This document shows positions 5,741 to 7,538 of a DNA stretch of 7,538 nt, in pieces. This DNA comes from Acinetobacter sp. (GTDB lineage: Bacteria > Pseudomonadota > Gammaproteobacteria > Pseudomonadales > Moraxellaceae). The translations under genes and the position numbers were made by a program. The notes below the pieces were generated by a model. The model made no database searches, was not told the DNA's origin, and saw nothing but the letters and a program-made list of their open reading frames with translations. Where the stretch lies: positions 8,891-16,428 of the forward strand of contig JAUNHS010000016.1 of the NCBI GenBank assembly GCA_030523805.1, in the 5' to 3' direction. Within the stretch, counting starts at the first letter, position 1, and each line of letters starts with the position of its first letter.

Positions 5741-7538
5741 ATGACAGAGCAAAAAAATGATGCTAAAGCGGTCGCTACGACAGATAAAAAAGCGGATAAT
5801 GCAGGTAAAAAACTGGCATTAAAACGCAAAGAAAAATCAACGACGCAAATGGTAGATAGCTCAGGCAAAACCAAAAAAGTTGCAGTTGAAAAGCGTAAAA
5901 AAATCGTCATTGATCCGAAAAAGATTGAAGAAGATAAAGCTCGTGCCGAAGCCGAGCAAAAAGCAAAAGAGCAAGCTGCACACAAAGCAAAAGAAGCTGC
6001 TGAAAATAAAACACAGGCAACTTTAGATGCGATGCGTGCCAATAGCCAAAAAGCAAATACGCATACAGGCGGTGCAAAAGCTGAAGTAGTGGTGAAAAAG
6101 CGTAGCAATGGTGCAACCGTTAAAGCCAATGCCAAAGCAACCAAAGAAACACCAGAACAGAAAAAAGCCCGTGAAGCACAAGCTGCTCAATTAAAAGCCG
6201 CTGAAGAGCAAGCACGTCGCAAGGCTGCAGAAGAAGCTCAACAGCGTACTTTAGAGCAAATGCGTAAAATGGCATCAAAATATTCTGATGATGACACCGT
6301 GAGCAATGTGCGTGTGGTAGATGATTCGCCATTGGCATCAGGTTTGGTAGGTCAGGCGTATGAAGAATCATTTGACCAAGAAGACCGTGAAATTAAACGT
6401 GGTGGTGCAAATAATAGCCGTACATCTAAAAAAGGTGGACGTAACCAAGAAGAAAAGAGCTTTAATCAAAACAATAAACACAAGCGTGGCTTAAAATCTA
6501 GCCAAGCCAATAAGCATGGTTTTGAAAAACCTGTGAAAAAACAAGTGTATGATGTTGAAATTAGCTCTACCATTGTCGTGAGTGATTTGGCTCAAAAAAT
6601 GGCAGTGAAAGTGCGTGAAGTGATTAAAACACTGATGAAAATGGGCGAATTGGTTACGCAAAATCAGTCTATTGAGCAAGAAATTGCTGCATTGGTGGTG
6701 GAAGAAATGGGGCATAATCCAATTCTTATTTCCGATACTGCTGCCGAAGATAACTTGCTTGAGCAGGCAGAGTTGGAGCGTGGCGAATTAAGCACACGTC
6801 CGCCAGTAGTTACCATTATGGGTCATGTGGATCATGGTAAAACATCATTGCTTGACCGTATCCGTCGTTCTAAAGTGGCTGCAGGCGAAGCAGGTGGCAT
6901 TACGCAGCACATTGGTGCATATCATGTGAAAACGGATAAAGGCATTATCACTTTCTTAGATACACCAGGACACGCTGCATTTACTGAAATGCGTTCTCGT
7001 GGTGCGAAAGCGACGGATATTGTGGTGATTGTTGTCGCAGGTGATGATGGTGTCATGCCACAAACCATTGAAGCGATTAACCATGCCAAAGCGGCAAATA
7101 CACCGATTATCGTTGCCATGAACAAAATGGATAAAGATACCGTAGATCCTGACCGTGTATTAAGCGAATTGAGCCAACATGGCGTGATTGCTGAAGCGTG
7201 GGGTGGCGATATTCCTGTGGCACAAGTGTCGGCACATACAGGTAAAGGTATTGACGATTTATTAGACTTGATTTCGGTACAAGCGGAATTGATGGAATTG
7301 CAAGCATCAACTGAAGGTGCGGCACAAGGCGTGGTGATTGAAGCTCGTGTGGATAAAGGTCGTGGTGCGGTTGCGTCTATTTTGGTACAAAATGGTACGT
7401 TAAATGTGGGCGATTTAGTCTTAGCAGGCTCATCTTATGGTCGTGTGCGTGCCATGTCTGATGAAAATGGTCAGCGTATTAAGTCGGCAGGCCCATCTAT
7501 TCCTGTAGAGATTTTAGGTTTGCCTGAAGCTCCGATGG
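5741..7538 (+). CDS. infB: Translation initiation factor IF-2, 3' end cut by window edge
   Basis: IF2 is the GTPase that places initiator tRNA on the 30S subunit and promotes 50S joining. About 599 codons are present, so some 260 residues are missing at the right edge. Seen in order: a Lys/Ala/Glu-rich segment (1-135), an IF2-associated coiled region (137-181), the conserved linker beginning [16 protein letters not shown] (196), an IF2_N subdomain (about 269-325), the G domain and the start of domain II (from about 515). G-domain motifs are complete: GHVDHGKT (361-368), DTPGH (407-411), NKMD (461-464) and SAH (497-499). The ribosome site TAGGAGA (5727-5733) is excellent, and an in-frame TAA at 5720-5722 rules out an upstream start. 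The extreme N-terminal IF2_N copy common in gammaproteobacteria seems absent. The gene starts 14 bases after nusA; rbfA and truB usually follow. Confidence 0.98.
   Translation, partial: MTEQKNDAKAVATTDKKADNAGKKLALKRKEKSTTQMVDSSGKTKKVAVEKRKKIVIDPKKIEEDKARAEAEQKAKEQAAHKAKEAAENKTQATLDAMRANSQKANTHTGGAKAEVVVKKRSNGATVKANAKATKETPEQKKAREAQAAQLKAAEEQARRKAAEEAQQRTLEQMRKMASKYSDDDTVSNVRVVDDSPLASGLVGQAYEESFDQEDREIKRGGANNSRTSKKGGRNQEEKSFNQNNKHKRGLKSSQANKHGFEKPVKKQVYDVEISSTIVVSDLAQKMAVKVREVIKTLMKMGELVTQNQSIEQEIAALVVEEMGHNPILISDTAAEDNLLEQAELERGELSTRPPVVTIMGHVDHGKTSLLDRIRRSKVAAGEAGGITQHIGAYHVKTDKGIITFLDTPGHAAFTEMRSRGAKATDIVVIVVAGDDGVMPQTIEAINHAKAANTPIIVAMNKMDKDTVDPDRVLSELSQHGVIAEAWGGDIPVAQVSAHTGKGIDDLLDLISVQAELMELQASTEGAAQGVVIEARVDKGRGAVASILVQNGTLNVGDLVLAGSSYGRVRAMSDENGQRIKSAGPSIPVEILGLPEAPM

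Noticed and set aside
5719..6144. Minus-strand hydrophobic ORF of 141 codons resembling a membrane protein
   Set aside because: The hydrophobic residues arise from reading the Lys/Ala/Glu-rich IF2 linker backwards; infB is clearly the coding strand.

Overview
This window is a core housekeeping locus from an AT-rich gammaproteobacterium. The best fit is the family Moraxellaceae, probably Acinetobacter or a close relative. The inference rests on gene order (pilB divergent from tpiA-secG, then tRNA-Leu(GAG), initiator tRNA, rimP, nusA, infB), on a 495-residue NusA with two C-terminal acidic repeats, and on the wording of RimP, NusA and IF2, which resembles Acinetobacter proteins as I remember them. 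No database search was made. I see no mobile element, CRISPR array, defence gene or foreign island, and I do not think the window contains an undescribed multi-gene system.

Layout. Positions 1-1606 on the minus strand hold most of pilB, the type IV pilus extension ATPase, whose last residues run off the left edge. A 300-base divergent spacer carries candidate promoters for pilB and tpiA and a GCGATA-type inverted repeat. On the plus strand follow tpiA (1907-2698), secG (2732-3061), a tRNA-Leu(GAG) gene (3125-3209) and two identical initiator tRNA genes (3323-3399 and 3452-3528). Next comes a structured leader with two intrinsic terminators and an intervening stem, then rimP (3675-4199), nusA (4239-5726) and the first two thirds of infB (5741 to the right edge).

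How it fits together. tpiA is glycolytic, secG belongs to the Sec translocon, and the tRNAs, RimP, NusA and IF2 form the conserved translation-initiation and transcription-elongation operon known from E. coli as metY-rimP-nusA-infB. Initiator tRNA and IF2 act together at the start codon, RimP matures the 30S subunit, and NusA controls pausing and termination. The double terminator upstream of nusA suggests feedback control of the operon through read-through.

The most interesting details are small. They are RNA structures around the initiator tRNAs, a U1-U72 mismatch in both initiator copies, an infB that seems to lack the usual first N-terminal subdomain, and serine- and histidine-rich segments in PilB.
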